NCBI GenBank assembly: GCA_017469745.1
Contig: JAFUFS010000063.1
Coordinates: 1 to 64,000, forward strand
Direction: 5' to 3'
Length of the DNA: 64,000 nt
Source of the DNA: Bacteroidales bacterium
GTDB taxonomy: Bacteria; Bacteroidota; Bacteroidia; Bacteroidales; UBA932
In this document: piece after piece, positions 51,079 to 58,411 of the stretch
How positions within the stretch are numbered: the first letter of the stretch is position 1
How the letters are laid out: the number at the start of each line of letters is the position of its first letter
Translations under genes and position numbers: made by a program
The notes under the pieces: generated by a model
The model's database searches: none
What the model saw: the letters and a program-made list of their open reading frames with translations, nothing else
What the model was told of the DNA's origin: nothing

Positions 51079-52533
51079 CTAAAAATCAATTTCGAGATTC
51101 TCTATCTCGGTAGCGACCTGCTTGAGGAACCTCGTGGCCTCACCGCCGTCGAGCGCCCTGTGGTCGTAGGTAAGGGACAGGCCAAGGTAGGGCACGAAAG
51201 CATAGACACCGGATCCGAGATCCTTCGGACGGGGAACGATTGTTCCGACGCCCAGGATTCCGCTCTGCGGCAGGTTGATGACCGGGGTGAACCATTCCAC
51301 TCCGAAACCTCCGAGGTTGGAAACCGTGAATGAAGCGGCCTCGGAAGAGAGCAGGTCGGGATTGATGCTGCCCTTGCGGCAGTCATCGGCAACCTGTTTG
51401 AGGGCCTTGCTCAGCTCGGTAATGCTCAGGGTCTCAGCATGCTTGATGCATGGGACCATGAGTCCGCGCTCCGTGTCGACTGCACAGCCCAGGTTGACCG
51501 TATTGAAGATGCGCATAGAGTCTCCAAGGCAGTGTGAATTGACCTTGGGGAACTTCTGGAGGGCCTTGATGACGGCGAAACAGACGAAGTCGTTGATGGT
51601 GACATTCGCATCGATCTTTCCTTCCTCGAGAGCCTTCTTGGCCTTCTTGCGGAGGGCCTGGATCTTCCTGGCGTCAGCTCCGAGCATGTGGGTGAGCTGG
51701 GCGGAATTCTGGAGGGAATTGTACATGCTCTTGGCTATGAGCTTGCGCATGTTGGACATCTTCTCGACCGTGAATTCTCCGGACGCAGCACCGGTTGCAG
51801 CAGGTCCCTGAGCCCCTCTGTCATCCTGAGCGCAGCGAAGGATCTGTTCCAAATCACCACCCCTTACCATGCCTCCTATTCCTGAACCGGCAGCTGGAGC
51901 CTGCAGTCCGCCTTCCGCCATCATGGCCTTGGCAAGGCCGCTGAGAGGAGAGGCTGCGGCAGCGAGGACGTCCCTTTCGATGACGCGTCCTCCGGGGCCC
52001 GAGCCGGCCAGCTGGCAAGGATCGATGCCCTTCTTCTCTGCCAGACGTTTCGCCCTCGGAGACGCAGCTGCGGAGGATGTCCCTCCAGGCACCGTCTCGC
52101 TCCGCTCGACCCCACCTTCAAATTGGGGGCTAGGCCGCCCCCAAACCCCTTGCGGCCTTTCCAGCTCCACGACTTCGCTGCCGCGAAGTCCCGCCCCGGC
52201 CGGCCGGCTGATGCCGGCTTGTGAAGAATCCTCCGAGGGGGCGGTTCCACTCGCCGCCGCACCAGCATCGGGAGCGAACTCGTCGAAAGACTCGCCCGGC
52301 TCGCCGATGACCATCACGTTCTCAAGGCAAGGAATCTCATCATTATCATTGAAAAAGCAGGCCAGGACGGTGCCTTCGAACTTGGACTCTTCCTCGAACG
52401 AAGCCTTGTCGGTCTCATAGCTGAAAAGGATGTCTCCGACTGAAACTTTGTCGCCTACCTTCTTTTTGAATTCTGTTACTATGCAACTCTCTACAGATTG
52501 CCCCTGTTTGGGCATTATAACGACTTGTGCCAT
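51079..52533 (-). CDS. 2-oxoacid dehydrogenase E2 (lipoyl acyltransferase) with repeat-derived linkers
   Basis: Core acyltransferase of a 2-oxoacid dehydrogenase complex. The lipoyl domain (residues 1-80) has the lysine in YETDKASFEEES (about K43); the peripheral subunit-binding domain is SPRAKRLAEKKGIDPCQLAGSGPGGRVIERD (about 158-190); the catalytic domain ends with YDHRALDGGEA (H458, D462). Two linkers are unusual: residues about 100-155 (GC-rich, hairpins, GVERSETV) and about 225-245 (DLEQILRCAQDDRG) read like translated dispersed repeats. Order E2-E3-E1-dehydrogenase on the minus strand; a -7 box lies 41 nt upstream. Lipoylation would depend on the neighbouring lplA. Confidence 0.9.
   Translation of the reverse strand: MAQVVIMPKQGQSVESCIVTEFKKKVGDKVSVGDILFSYETDKASFEEESKFEGTVLACFFNDNDEIPCLENVMVIGEPGESFDEFAPDAGAAASGTAPSEDSSQAGISRPAGAGLRGSEVVELERPQGVWGRPSPQFEGGVERSETVPGGTSSAAASPRAKRLAEKKGIDPCQLAGSGPGGRVIERDVLAAAASPLSGLAKAMMAEGGLQAPAAGSGIGGMVRGGDLEQILRCAQDDRGAQGPAATGAASGEFTVEKMSNMRKLIAKSMYNSLQNSAQLTHMLGADARKIQALRKKAKKALEEGKIDANVTINDFVCFAVIKALQKFPKVNSHCLGDSMRIFNTVNLGCAVDTERGLMVPCIKHAETLSITELSKALKQVADDCRKGSINPDLLSSEAASFTVSNLGGFGVEWFTPVINLPQSGILGVGTIVPRPKDLGSGVYAFVPYLGLSLTYDHRALDGGEATRFLKQVATEIENLEIDF
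51819..51844. repeat. TGTCATCCTGAGCGCAGCGAAGGATC repeat in the E2 linker
   Basis: This copy differs from the lplA unit (45177-45202) at one position in the core (GCGCAGC for GCGAAGC). On the minus strand it encodes QILRCAQDDR in the linker between the subunit-binding and catalytic domains of E2. Confidence 0.75.
52085..52250. repeat. GC-rich palindromic insertion in the first E2 linker
   Basis: Contains TTGGGGGC/GCCCCCAA (52123-52130 with 52137-52144), GACTTCGC/GCGAAGTC (52171-52178 with 52183-52190) and repeated CCGGC units near 52200. The adjoining CTCGCTCCGCTCG reads GVERSE on the minus strand, matching AERSE in the cls insert. The frame stays open. Exact ends are not definable by eye. 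Confidence 0.6.
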
Positions 52534-52573
52534 CGATTATGTTGTTTATTCAATTGACCTGGAAAAGATCATA

Positions 52574-52581
52574 CAAAGTTA
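52574..52581 (-). promoter_or_regulatory. -7 box for the E2-E3-E1-dehydrogenase operon
   Basis: CAAAGTTA on the plus strand (TAACTTTG on the minus strand), 40 nt before the E2 start. Confidence 0.5.
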
Positions 52582-52608
52582 AAATTTCCTCGTGAGATAA
52601 AAAAGGAT

Positions 52609-52616
52609 TATATTTG
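52609..52616 (+). promoter_or_regulatory. -7 box for the transketolase genes
   Basis: TATATTTG, 48 nt before ATG 52665. Because it overlaps an in-frame TTG at 52614, that codon cannot be the start. Confidence 0.55.
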
Positions 52617-52664
52617 TATGCTTTGACAAAAAGCATAAATCAAATTCAAAATATCAAACAGCAA

Positions 52665-53510
52665 ATGCAATCAACTGAAGATCTGAAGAAGATTGCCTCT
52701 CAAGTCAGAAGAGACATCATCAGGATGGTCGTCGAGGCCAAATCCGGGCATCCGGGCGGATCGATGAGCAGCACGGATTTCATGACGGCTCTCTATTTCA
52801 GCGTCATGGACCACGACCCTGCCACATGGACCCGCGAAGGAAAGGGGCAGGACATGTTCATCCTCTCAGCAGGCCACCTTACTCCAATGTACTATTCGAT
52901 CCTCTCCAGGGCAGGATACTTCCCTGTAAGTGAGCTCGCCAGCTTCCGCAAGTTCGGCACCCGCCTCCAGGGACATCCTTCAGTCAGGAAGGGACTTCCC
53001 GGTGTCTTCCAGGCAGCAGGTTCCCTCGGCCAGGGACTCTCGGTAGCGGTCGGCATGGCCCTCGGAAAGAAAGCCAGTAAAGACAACCATTCCGTGTTCG
53101 TCCTCTGCGGAGACGGAGAAAGCGAGGAAGGAGAGATCTGGGAGGCAGCTATGTTCGCAGCCCATCACAAGGTCGACAATCTCATCGCGATGACAGACGT
53201 CAACGGCCAGCAGATCGACGGAACTACCGAAGATGTTGCCGGACTCGGTGACCTCGAGGCCAAGTGGAAGGCATTCGGCTGGGAGACCATCCAAGCTGAC
53301 GGCCATGACATGGACAAGATTCTCGAAGCATTCGCCAAGGCCAAGGAACTTGAAGGGAAAGGCAAGCCTGTCATGATCCTCTTCAAGACCGAGATGGGCC
53401 ACGGAGTGGATTTCATGGCTGGTACCCACAAATGGCATGGGAGCGTGCCCAGCGCAGACCAGTGCGCAAGCGCTATGAGCCAGCTTGAAGAGACATTGGG
53501 AGATTTCTAA
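52665..53510 (+). CDS. Transketolase, N-terminal (TPP-binding) subunit
   Basis: First half of transketolase, which moves two-carbon units between sugar phosphates in the pentose phosphate pathway. The 281-residue chain has IIRMVVEAKSGHPGGSMSSTDFMTALY (the conserved His of the active site), GHLTPMYYS, and the TPP motif FVLCGDGESEEGEIWEAAMFAAHHKVDNLIAMTDVN. Split transketolase is normal in many anaerobes. The start ATG at 52665 (MQSTEDLKKI) is favoured because the promoter ends at 52616. It is followed after 13 nt by the C-terminal subunit. Confidence 0.93.
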   Translation: MQSTEDLKKIASQVRRDIIRMVVEAKSGHPGGSMSSTDFMTALYFSVMDHDPATWTREGKGQDMFILSAGHLTPMYYSILSRAGYFPVSELASFRKFGTRLQGHPSVRKGLPGVFQAAGSLGQGLSVAVGMALGKKASKDNHSVFVLCGDGESEEGEIWEAAMFAAHHKVDNLIAMTDVNGQQIDGTTEDVAGLGDLEAKWKAFGWETIQADGHDMDKILEAFAKAKELEGKGKPVMILFKTEMGHGVDFMAGTHKWHGSVPSADQCASAMSQLEETLGDF

Positions 53511-53523
53511 AATTGACAGCATC

Positions 53524-54474
53524 ATGAAAAAATACATTGACAGAGGAAAGAAAGACACCCGCAGCGGTTTCGGTGAAGGCCTCCTGCTTGCAGGAAAGGC
53601 CGACCCCAGGGTCGTAGCCCTCACCGCAGACCTCAAAGGCTCCCTCAAGATGGATGCCTTCGCAGCCGAGTTCCCTGAAAGGTACTTCGAGTGCGGAATC
53701 GCTGAAGCCAACATGATCGGCGTCGCTTCTGGAATGGCCATCACCGGACTCATCCCGTTCGCCGGCTCATTCGCAGAATTCGTGACCGGCCGCGTCTACG
53801 ACCAGGTCAGGATGGAAGTTTGCTACGGCAAGACCAATGTCAAGCTGGCTTCTTCCCATGCCGGAATCACCCTCGGAGAAGACGGTGCGACCCACCAGAC
53901 CATGGAAGACATCGCCCTTATGCGTGCCCTTCCCGACATGGTGGTCCTGAATCCCTGCGACTGGACACAGACCAAGAACGCAACCATCGCCGCCGCCAAG
54001 TACAACGGCCCGGTCTACCTCCGTTTCGGCCGTCCGAAAGTGGCGGACTTCATGCCTGACGAACCCTTCGAGATCGGAAAGGCCTATGTCCTGAACGAAG
54101 GAAAGGACGTCTCCATCATCGCTACCGGCCACATGGTCTGGGAGGCCTTGAAGGCAGCCGAAGTCCTTGAAGCCGAAGGTATCTGCGCTGACGTGATCGA
54201 CGTCGCCACCATCAAGCCCCTCGACACTGCAATCGTCATAGCTTCCGCAATCAAGACCGGAGCCGTGGTCGTGGCAGAGGAGCACAACATGGCAGGCGGA
54301 CTCGGAGAACTCGTAGCCGGCGTGCTTGCCACCGTTTCACCCAAGCCCATTGAATATGTGAACGGCAAGGACACCTTCGGTCAGAGCGGTACTCCCTCCG
54401 AACTTCTCGAAGCCTACGGAATCGATTCGACGAACATCGCCGAAGCCGCCCGAAAGGTTATCGACAGGAAATAA
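53524..54474 (+). CDS. Transketolase, C-terminal subunit
   Basis: Second half of split transketolase, holding the pyrimidine-binding and C-terminal domains. The 316 residues include RVVALTADLKGSLKMDAFAAEFPERYFECGIAEANMIGVASGMAITG (landmark), the ASSHAGITLGEDGATHQTMEDIALMRALP segment and the GPVYLRFGRPKV motif. Starting at MKKYIDRG (53524) gives the normal beginning; a TTG start at 53485 would overlap the first subunit. The two subunits are translated from one mRNA and make the functional enzyme together. Confidence 0.93.
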   Translation: MKKYIDRGKKDTRSGFGEGLLLAGKADPRVVALTADLKGSLKMDAFAAEFPERYFECGIAEANMIGVASGMAITGLIPFAGSFAEFVTGRVYDQVRMEVCYGKTNVKLASSHAGITLGEDGATHQTMEDIALMRALPDMVVLNPCDWTQTKNATIAAAKYNGPVYLRFGRPKVADFMPDEPFEIGKAYVLNEGKDVSIIATGHMVWEALKAAEVLEAEGICADVIDVATIKPLDTAIVIASAIKTGAVVVAEEHNMAGGLGELVAGVLATVSPKPIEYVNGKDTFGQSGTPSELLEAYGIDSTNIAEAARKVIDRK

Positions 54475-54502
54475 ACAAACCCACAAACTAAACTTCTAAA
54501 CT

Positions 54503-55201
54503 ATGAAAATCAAGGAATTGTGCGCGGACGAACGTCCGCGGGAGAAGATGTTCTCCAAAGGTGCAGGAGCGATGAGCAACGCTGAATTGCTGGCCATCCT
54601 CATCGGTTCAGGCACAAAAAAGCAGAATGTACTGGAAGTGGCCAACAGGCTGCTTGCAACAGTCGAAGGAGATCTTTCGCGGATAGCCGCGATGGAACCT
54701 TCAGAAGCCATGGCGATGGACGGTATCGGAAAAGTCCGGTATGTGTCCATCGCTGCTGCTTTGGAGCTGGGCAGGAGATGCTGCCTTGAAGCTCCGAGGA
54801 TCGAAAAGGTCCCTGTCTGCAGTCCCAGGACCGTCTACCGGATGATGATCCCGGTCATGAAAGGCCTGGATCACGAGGAATTCTGGATCATCCTGCTCAA
54901 CCGCGCCAGCTATGTCCTCCGGAAAGACCTGATCAGCCGGGGAGGAATCACAAGCACCGTCGTGGATCCGAAACTGGTGGTAAAGCGAGCCCTTGACACC
55001 CACGCCACGGGGGTCATCCTGGTCCACAACCATCCCTCCGGCAATCCCAGGCCCGGCCGCGAGGACCTGGTCCAGACCAAGGACATCAAGAAAGCCCTGG
55101 AGACCTTCGACATATCCCTTGTAGACCACATAATCGTCTGCGACGACTGTCTTTTCAGCTTCGCGGATGAAGAGGTCTACATGGCCGAAGACCTGCCATG
55201 A
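54503..55201 (+). CDS. radC: RadC-family JAB-domain protein
   Basis: A 232-residue protein with an N-terminal helix-hairpin-helix-like region (GKVRYVSIAAALELGRRC) and a C-terminal JAB metalloprotease-like domain with the metal motif VHNHPSGNPRPGREDLVQTKDI (HxHPSGxxxxSxxD-type, here ending in ED). RadC was once linked to DNA repair but the role is unresolved. It follows the transketolase genes by 28 nt and may be cotranscribed. The next gene upp has its own promoter. Confidence 0.9.
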   Translation: MKIKELCADERPREKMFSKGAGAMSNAELLAILIGSGTKKQNVLEVANRLLATVEGDLSRIAAMEPSEAMAMDGIGKVRYVSIAAALELGRRCCLEAPRIEKVPVCSPRTVYRMMIPVMKGLDHEEFWIILLNRASYVLRKDLISRGGITSTVVDPKLVVKRALDTHATGVILVHNHPSGNPRPGREDLVQTKDIKKALETFDISLVDHIIVCDDCLFSFADEEVYMAEDLP

Positions 55202-55229
55202 AAAATTTGCAGGAGTTGAAATAAATCTC

Positions 55230-55237
55230 TACTTTTG
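55230..55237 (+). promoter_or_regulatory. -7 box for upp
   Basis: TACTTTTG, 27 nt before ATG 55265. Confidence 0.55.
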
Positions 55238-55264
55238 ATTTCCGGAAACAATTCTTCAAAAACA

Positions 55265-55924
55265 ATGAAAGTCATCAACCTAGGCGAGACCAATTCGGCT
55301 CTTGGCAACATCATCGCGCAGGTACGCGACAGGAAAGTCCAGAAAGACAGCCTCCGCTTCCGTTTCAACCTTGAGCGGCTCGGGCAGATCTTCGCTTACG
55401 AACTCAGCAAGGTCCTGGAATACTCATCGAAAGAGATCCAGACTCCCTTGGCTACCGCGAAGGTCAGCACCTGCGAATCGAAGATAGTCGCAGCCACCAT
55501 CCTCAGGGCGGGTCTGCCCCTCCACAAGGGTATCCTGGACATCTTCGACAATGCTGAAAGCGCCTTCATCGCAGCCTACCGCAAGTACGACAAGGGAGAT
55601 GACTTCCACATCGCCATCGAGTACTGCTCCTGCCCCAACCTGGCCGGAAAGATCCTCATCATCTCCGACACCATGATTGCCACAGGTGCATCCATGGAGA
55701 TCACCTACGACCGTCTCGTGGACGAGGGAGGAGCACCTCTTTTCACCCACTTCATCAGCCCGATCTCCAGCATCTACGCCATAGAGTATCTCCAGAAAAG
55801 GCTTCCGGACAACACCTGCCTCTGGACTGCGGCCGTGGATGAGGAACTGACAAGCCAGTCCTACATCATTCCCGGCCTGGGAGATGCAGGAGACCTGGCC
55901 TTCGGAGCCAAGGTTAACCTATAA
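55265..55924 (+). CDS. upp: Uracil phosphoribosyltransferase
   Basis: Salvages uracil with PRPP to UMP. The 219 residues end with the type I PRTase loop KILIISDTMIATGASMEITYDRL (PRPP-binding DT..ATG) and have TILRAGLPLHKGILDIFDNAESAFIAAYRKY. The start MKVINLGE (55265) is taken because the promoter ends at 55237. Its stop overlaps the convergent rpoN stop by 6 nt (55919-55924). UPRT is usual in Bacteroidota; nothing odd in the chain. Confidence 0.93.
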   Translation: MKVINLGETNSALGNIIAQVRDRKVQKDSLRFRFNLERLGQIFAYELSKVLEYSSKEIQTPLATAKVSTCESKIVAATILRAGLPLHKGILDIFDNAESAFIAAYRKYDKGDDFHIAIEYCSCPNLAGKILIISDTMIATGASMEITYDRLVDEGGAPLFTHFISPISSIYAIEYLQKRLPDNTCLWTAAVDEELTSQSYIIPGLGDAGDLAFGAKVNL

Positions 55925-57337
55925 TTCCTTACGGAGTCTTGCCTTCGGGATGTCAAGCTGGTCGCGGTACTTGGCAATGGTACGGCGCGCGACTTTGTAG
56001 CCCCTCTTGTTCATTTCGGCCACGAGCTGGTCGTCGGTCAGAGGCTTGCGCTTGTCTTCTGAATCCACGCACTCCCTGAGAGCCTTTTTCAGTTCTCGGG
56101 TCGAGACTTCCTCACCTTCCTGGTTTTCAAGTCCTTCCGAGAAGAAATACTTCAGAGGGAAGATTCCGAAGTGAGTTTCGATGTACTTGCTGTTCACCAC
56201 CCTCGAGATGGTCGAGATGTCAAATCCCGTCTTCTCGGCGATGTCCTTCAGGACCATGGGTCGCAGATGGGTCTCATCCCCGTCCAGGAAGTAGTCGTGC
56301 TGGTACTCGAGAATGGCCTTCATGGTGTTCTCCAAGGTGTTGTGGCGCTGCTTCAAGGCCTCTACAAACCATTTTGCTGAATCCAGCTTCTGCTTGACGA
56401 AGGTGGCAGCTTCCTTCTGCTGCCTGTCGCTCGAGCCCTGGGCGTCGGCGAGAAGCTCGGCATATTTCCGGTTGACCCTGATCTCGGGAATAGAGAACCG
56501 TGGCATGGAGAGCTTGAGGTCCCCGTCTTCGATGTCAAGGACGAAATCCGGCACGATCTGCTGGGCCTGGTCGCTGTAGGAATCGTCAATCTGACCGCCC
56601 GGAGCCGGGTTCAGCTTGACTATCCTTGAGATCACGGCCTTCAGATCCTCTTCGCCGAGTCCAAGCTTGGTGATTATCTTCTGGAAATGCTTGTTGGAGA
56701 ATTCCTGGAAATAATCCGTCAGCACAGCCTCGGCCATCTGTACCTCCCTGGTCTGCTTCTGGGCACGAAGCTGAAGAAGCAGGCATTCCCTCAGGTCCCG
56801 GGCTCCCACTCCCACCGGTTCGAACTCCTGGATGATTCCCAGGATCCTTTCGACCTCTTCGGGGTCCGACTGGATGTTGGCCCTGAAAGCAAGGTCATCG
56901 ACTATGCTCTCGATGTCCCTGCGGAGATAGCCGTCCTCATCCAGGCTGCCTATGACGAAGGCAGCGACATCATGGTCGTGCTTGGAAAGGTTCCGGTACC
57001 CGAGCTGTTCCATCAGGCTCTGGGTGAAGCTCTCCTTGACCGAGAAGGTGTTGTACTGGGGACGTTCGTCCTTTCCATAATTGTTGACGCGCAGCTTGTA
57101 GGAAGGAATAGGATCATTCTCATCGATCTCGTCGATGGAGACATCCTTGGGATCGTCGGAATCGTCATCCCTGTCAGGAGCCGGCGAGTCATCCAGGACG
57201 GGGTTCTCTTCCAGCTCAGCCTTGACCCTCTGCTCAAGTTCCTGGATGGGCAGCTCGATCAGCTTGATAGTCTGGATCTGCAGAGGCGAAAGCTTCTGCG
57301 TCTGCTTGAGTTCTAGTCCTTGCTTGAGCATATTCAA
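55919..57337 (-). CDS. rpoN: RNA polymerase sigma-54 factor
   Basis: Alternative sigma factor that needs AAA+ activators to open promoters with GG/GC elements at -24/-12. The 472 residues begin with the activator-interacting glutamine-rich region LKQGLELKQTQKLSPLQIQTIKLIELPIQELEQRVKAELEENPVLDD, continue with an acidic stretch and core-binding region, and end with the RpoN box KVARRTIAKYRDQLDIPKARLRKEL. An ATG two codons in (57331) is an alternative start. It starts almost at the stop of the SPOR gene (57338), so it is in the LEA2-SPOR-rpoN run. No bacterial enhancer-binding protein gene is in the window. Confidence 0.96.
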   Translation of the reverse strand: MNMLKQGLELKQTQKLSPLQIQTIKLIELPIQELEQRVKAELEENPVLDDSPAPDRDDDSDDPKDVSIDEIDENDPIPSYKLRVNNYGKDERPQYNTFSVKESFTQSLMEQLGYRNLSKHDHDVAAFVIGSLDEDGYLRRDIESIVDDLAFRANIQSDPEEVERILGIIQEFEPVGVGARDLRECLLLQLRAQKQTREVQMAEAVLTDYFQEFSNKHFQKIITKLGLGEEDLKAVISRIVKLNPAPGGQIDDSYSDQAQQIVPDFVLDIEDGDLKLSMPRFSIPEIRVNRKYAELLADAQGSSDRQQKEAATFVKQKLDSAKWFVEALKQRHNTLENTMKAILEYQHDYFLDGDETHLRPMVLKDIAEKTGFDISTISRVVNSKYIETHFGIFPLKYFFSEGLENQEGEEVSTRELKKALRECVDSEDKRKPLTDDQLVAEMNKRGYKVARRTIAKYRDQLDIPKARLRKEL

Positions 57338-57844
57338 TTAATAGATTGAACCCACCGGAGGGTAATTGATGGCGGATTCCTTGACTATGAAGGCCGAAGG
57401 GAAGGATCCCTTGATCTGCTGGAGAAGCTGCATCGCCTCCGACTTTGTGCGGAAGTCTCCCACCGTGACCTTGAAGAAAGGATTGGAATAGGTCCGGTAG
57501 GCCGCTATGCCGGGATACATGCCCTTGAAGCGGTTCAGGGCTGCTTCCGAAGCTCCCCTGGAAGTCTGCTTGTTGTCATTGAAGATCCTGACCCTGTAGC
57601 CCGAAACCTTCCTCGAAGAATTCGAGGCGATCTGGTTGTTCAGGGCCTTCATGATGTTGTCAGACTGATGTACTGAGACGTTGGCCTTGGCTCCCTTCGA
57701 CTTCGAGGGGAGAAGGCTGAATATATTCTTTCCGACAAGCGTCGAATCCAGGGCAGCTCCCTGTGCAGGGACCGACTCCGTCTGTGCGGCCATCGAAAAA
57801 GCCATCAGGAGCGCCGCCAAAGCTGTCACGATAATGCGTTTCAT
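57338..57844 (-). CDS. SPOR-domain exported protein
   Basis: A 168-residue secreted protein with a signal peptide (MKRIIVTALAALLMAFSMAAQ) and a C-terminal SPOR domain (SGYRVRIFNDNKQTSRGASEAALNRFKGMYPGIAAYRTYSNPFFKVTVGDFRTKSEAMQLL as landmark). It therefore probably binds peptidoglycan. The domain between is low in recognisable motifs. It overlaps the LEA2-like gene by 4 nt and abuts rpoN, so the three are cotranscribed. Confidence 0.8.
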   Translation of the reverse strand: MKRIIVTALAALLMAFSMAAQTESVPAQGAALDSTLVGKNIFSLLPSKSKGAKANVSVHQSDNIMKALNNQIASNSSRKVSGYRVRIFNDNKQTSRGASEAALNRFKGMYPGIAAYRTYSNPFFKVTVGDFRTKSEAMQLLQQIKGSFPSAFIVKESAINYPPVGSIY

Positions 57845-58323
57845 TGTCTTTCTGCCATTTCCTTAAGGTCCAGATCCTTGAATTTCAAGGTTTTGCCTGA
57901 ACCGTTCTTCAATTTGACCTTTGCCTCTATGTCGGTGGTAAGTCCCTCAAGCGATCCCTTCCTGGCGATCTGGAGGGCCTGCATAAGGCTCACACTCTCC
58001 GACAAGGTTGCTCTGCACGGAACGTCGTAGACCTTGCTGCTCTTCTTGTCCACCCTGACCGTGTCGGCAGAGTAGAATGCAACATCCTCGCCATTCAGCT
58101 TCAGGATACCGTTGAGATCTGTCACGGTGAAAGCCATGGCAGGATTGTCTATCCCTATTGCGAGGACGGCATCGATGGAACGGAGTCCCTTCAATGAATA
58201 GGATTCCACGCCGCAGGATGTCACCCTGATGTCCTTGACCTTGGAGATGCCGGCGCAACCTCCCAGAGCCGCCAGGGACAAGACCATAGCCAGCCCCATG
58301 AATATGTTCCTCAATGCTTTCAT
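57841..58323 (-). CDS. LEA2-like lipoprotein
   Basis: A 160-residue lipoprotein (signal and lipobox ending AALGGC) with the late-embryogenesis-abundant type 2 pattern of beta strands (IGIDNPAMAFTVTDLNGILKLNGEDVAFYSADTVRVDKKSSKVYDVPCRATLS, landmark). Such domains in bacteria are of unknown function, perhaps interacting with lipids or the outer membrane. The ATG at 58323 (MKALRN) is preferred; a -7 box (58345-58352) lies 21 nt upstream. It leads the SPOR-rpoN run. Confidence 0.7.
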   Translation of the reverse strand: MKALRNIFMGLAMVLSLAALGGCAGISKVKDIRVTSCGVESYSLKGLRSIDAVLAIGIDNPAMAFTVTDLNGILKLNGEDVAFYSADTVRVDKKSSKVYDVPCRATLSESVSLMQALQIARKGSLEGLTTDIEAKVKLKNGSGKTLKFKDLDLKEMAERQ

Positions 58324-58344
58324 CGGTCGCTGCAACCTTTCCTA

Positions 58345-58352
58345 CAAAGATA
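58345..58352 (-). promoter_or_regulatory. -7 box for LEA2-SPOR-rpoN
   Basis: CAAAGATA on the plus strand, 21 nt before the LEA2-like start; divergent from the miaB box. Confidence 0.55.
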
Positions 58353-58382
58353 TGAAAAAATACTTATTCGCTGAAAAATCCA

Positions 58383-58390
58383 TATCTTTG
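58383..58390 (+). promoter_or_regulatory. -7 box for miaB
   Basis: TATCTTTG, 21 nt before ATG 58412. Confidence 0.55.
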
Positions 58391-58411
58391 TGCCTGTTCA
58401 GTCAAATTGGA

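Noticed and set aside
52665..54474. Broken transketolase (two frames)
   Set aside because: Both halves have complete domains and a normal 13-nt gap; split transketolase is usual in anaerobes, so this is not a frameshift.
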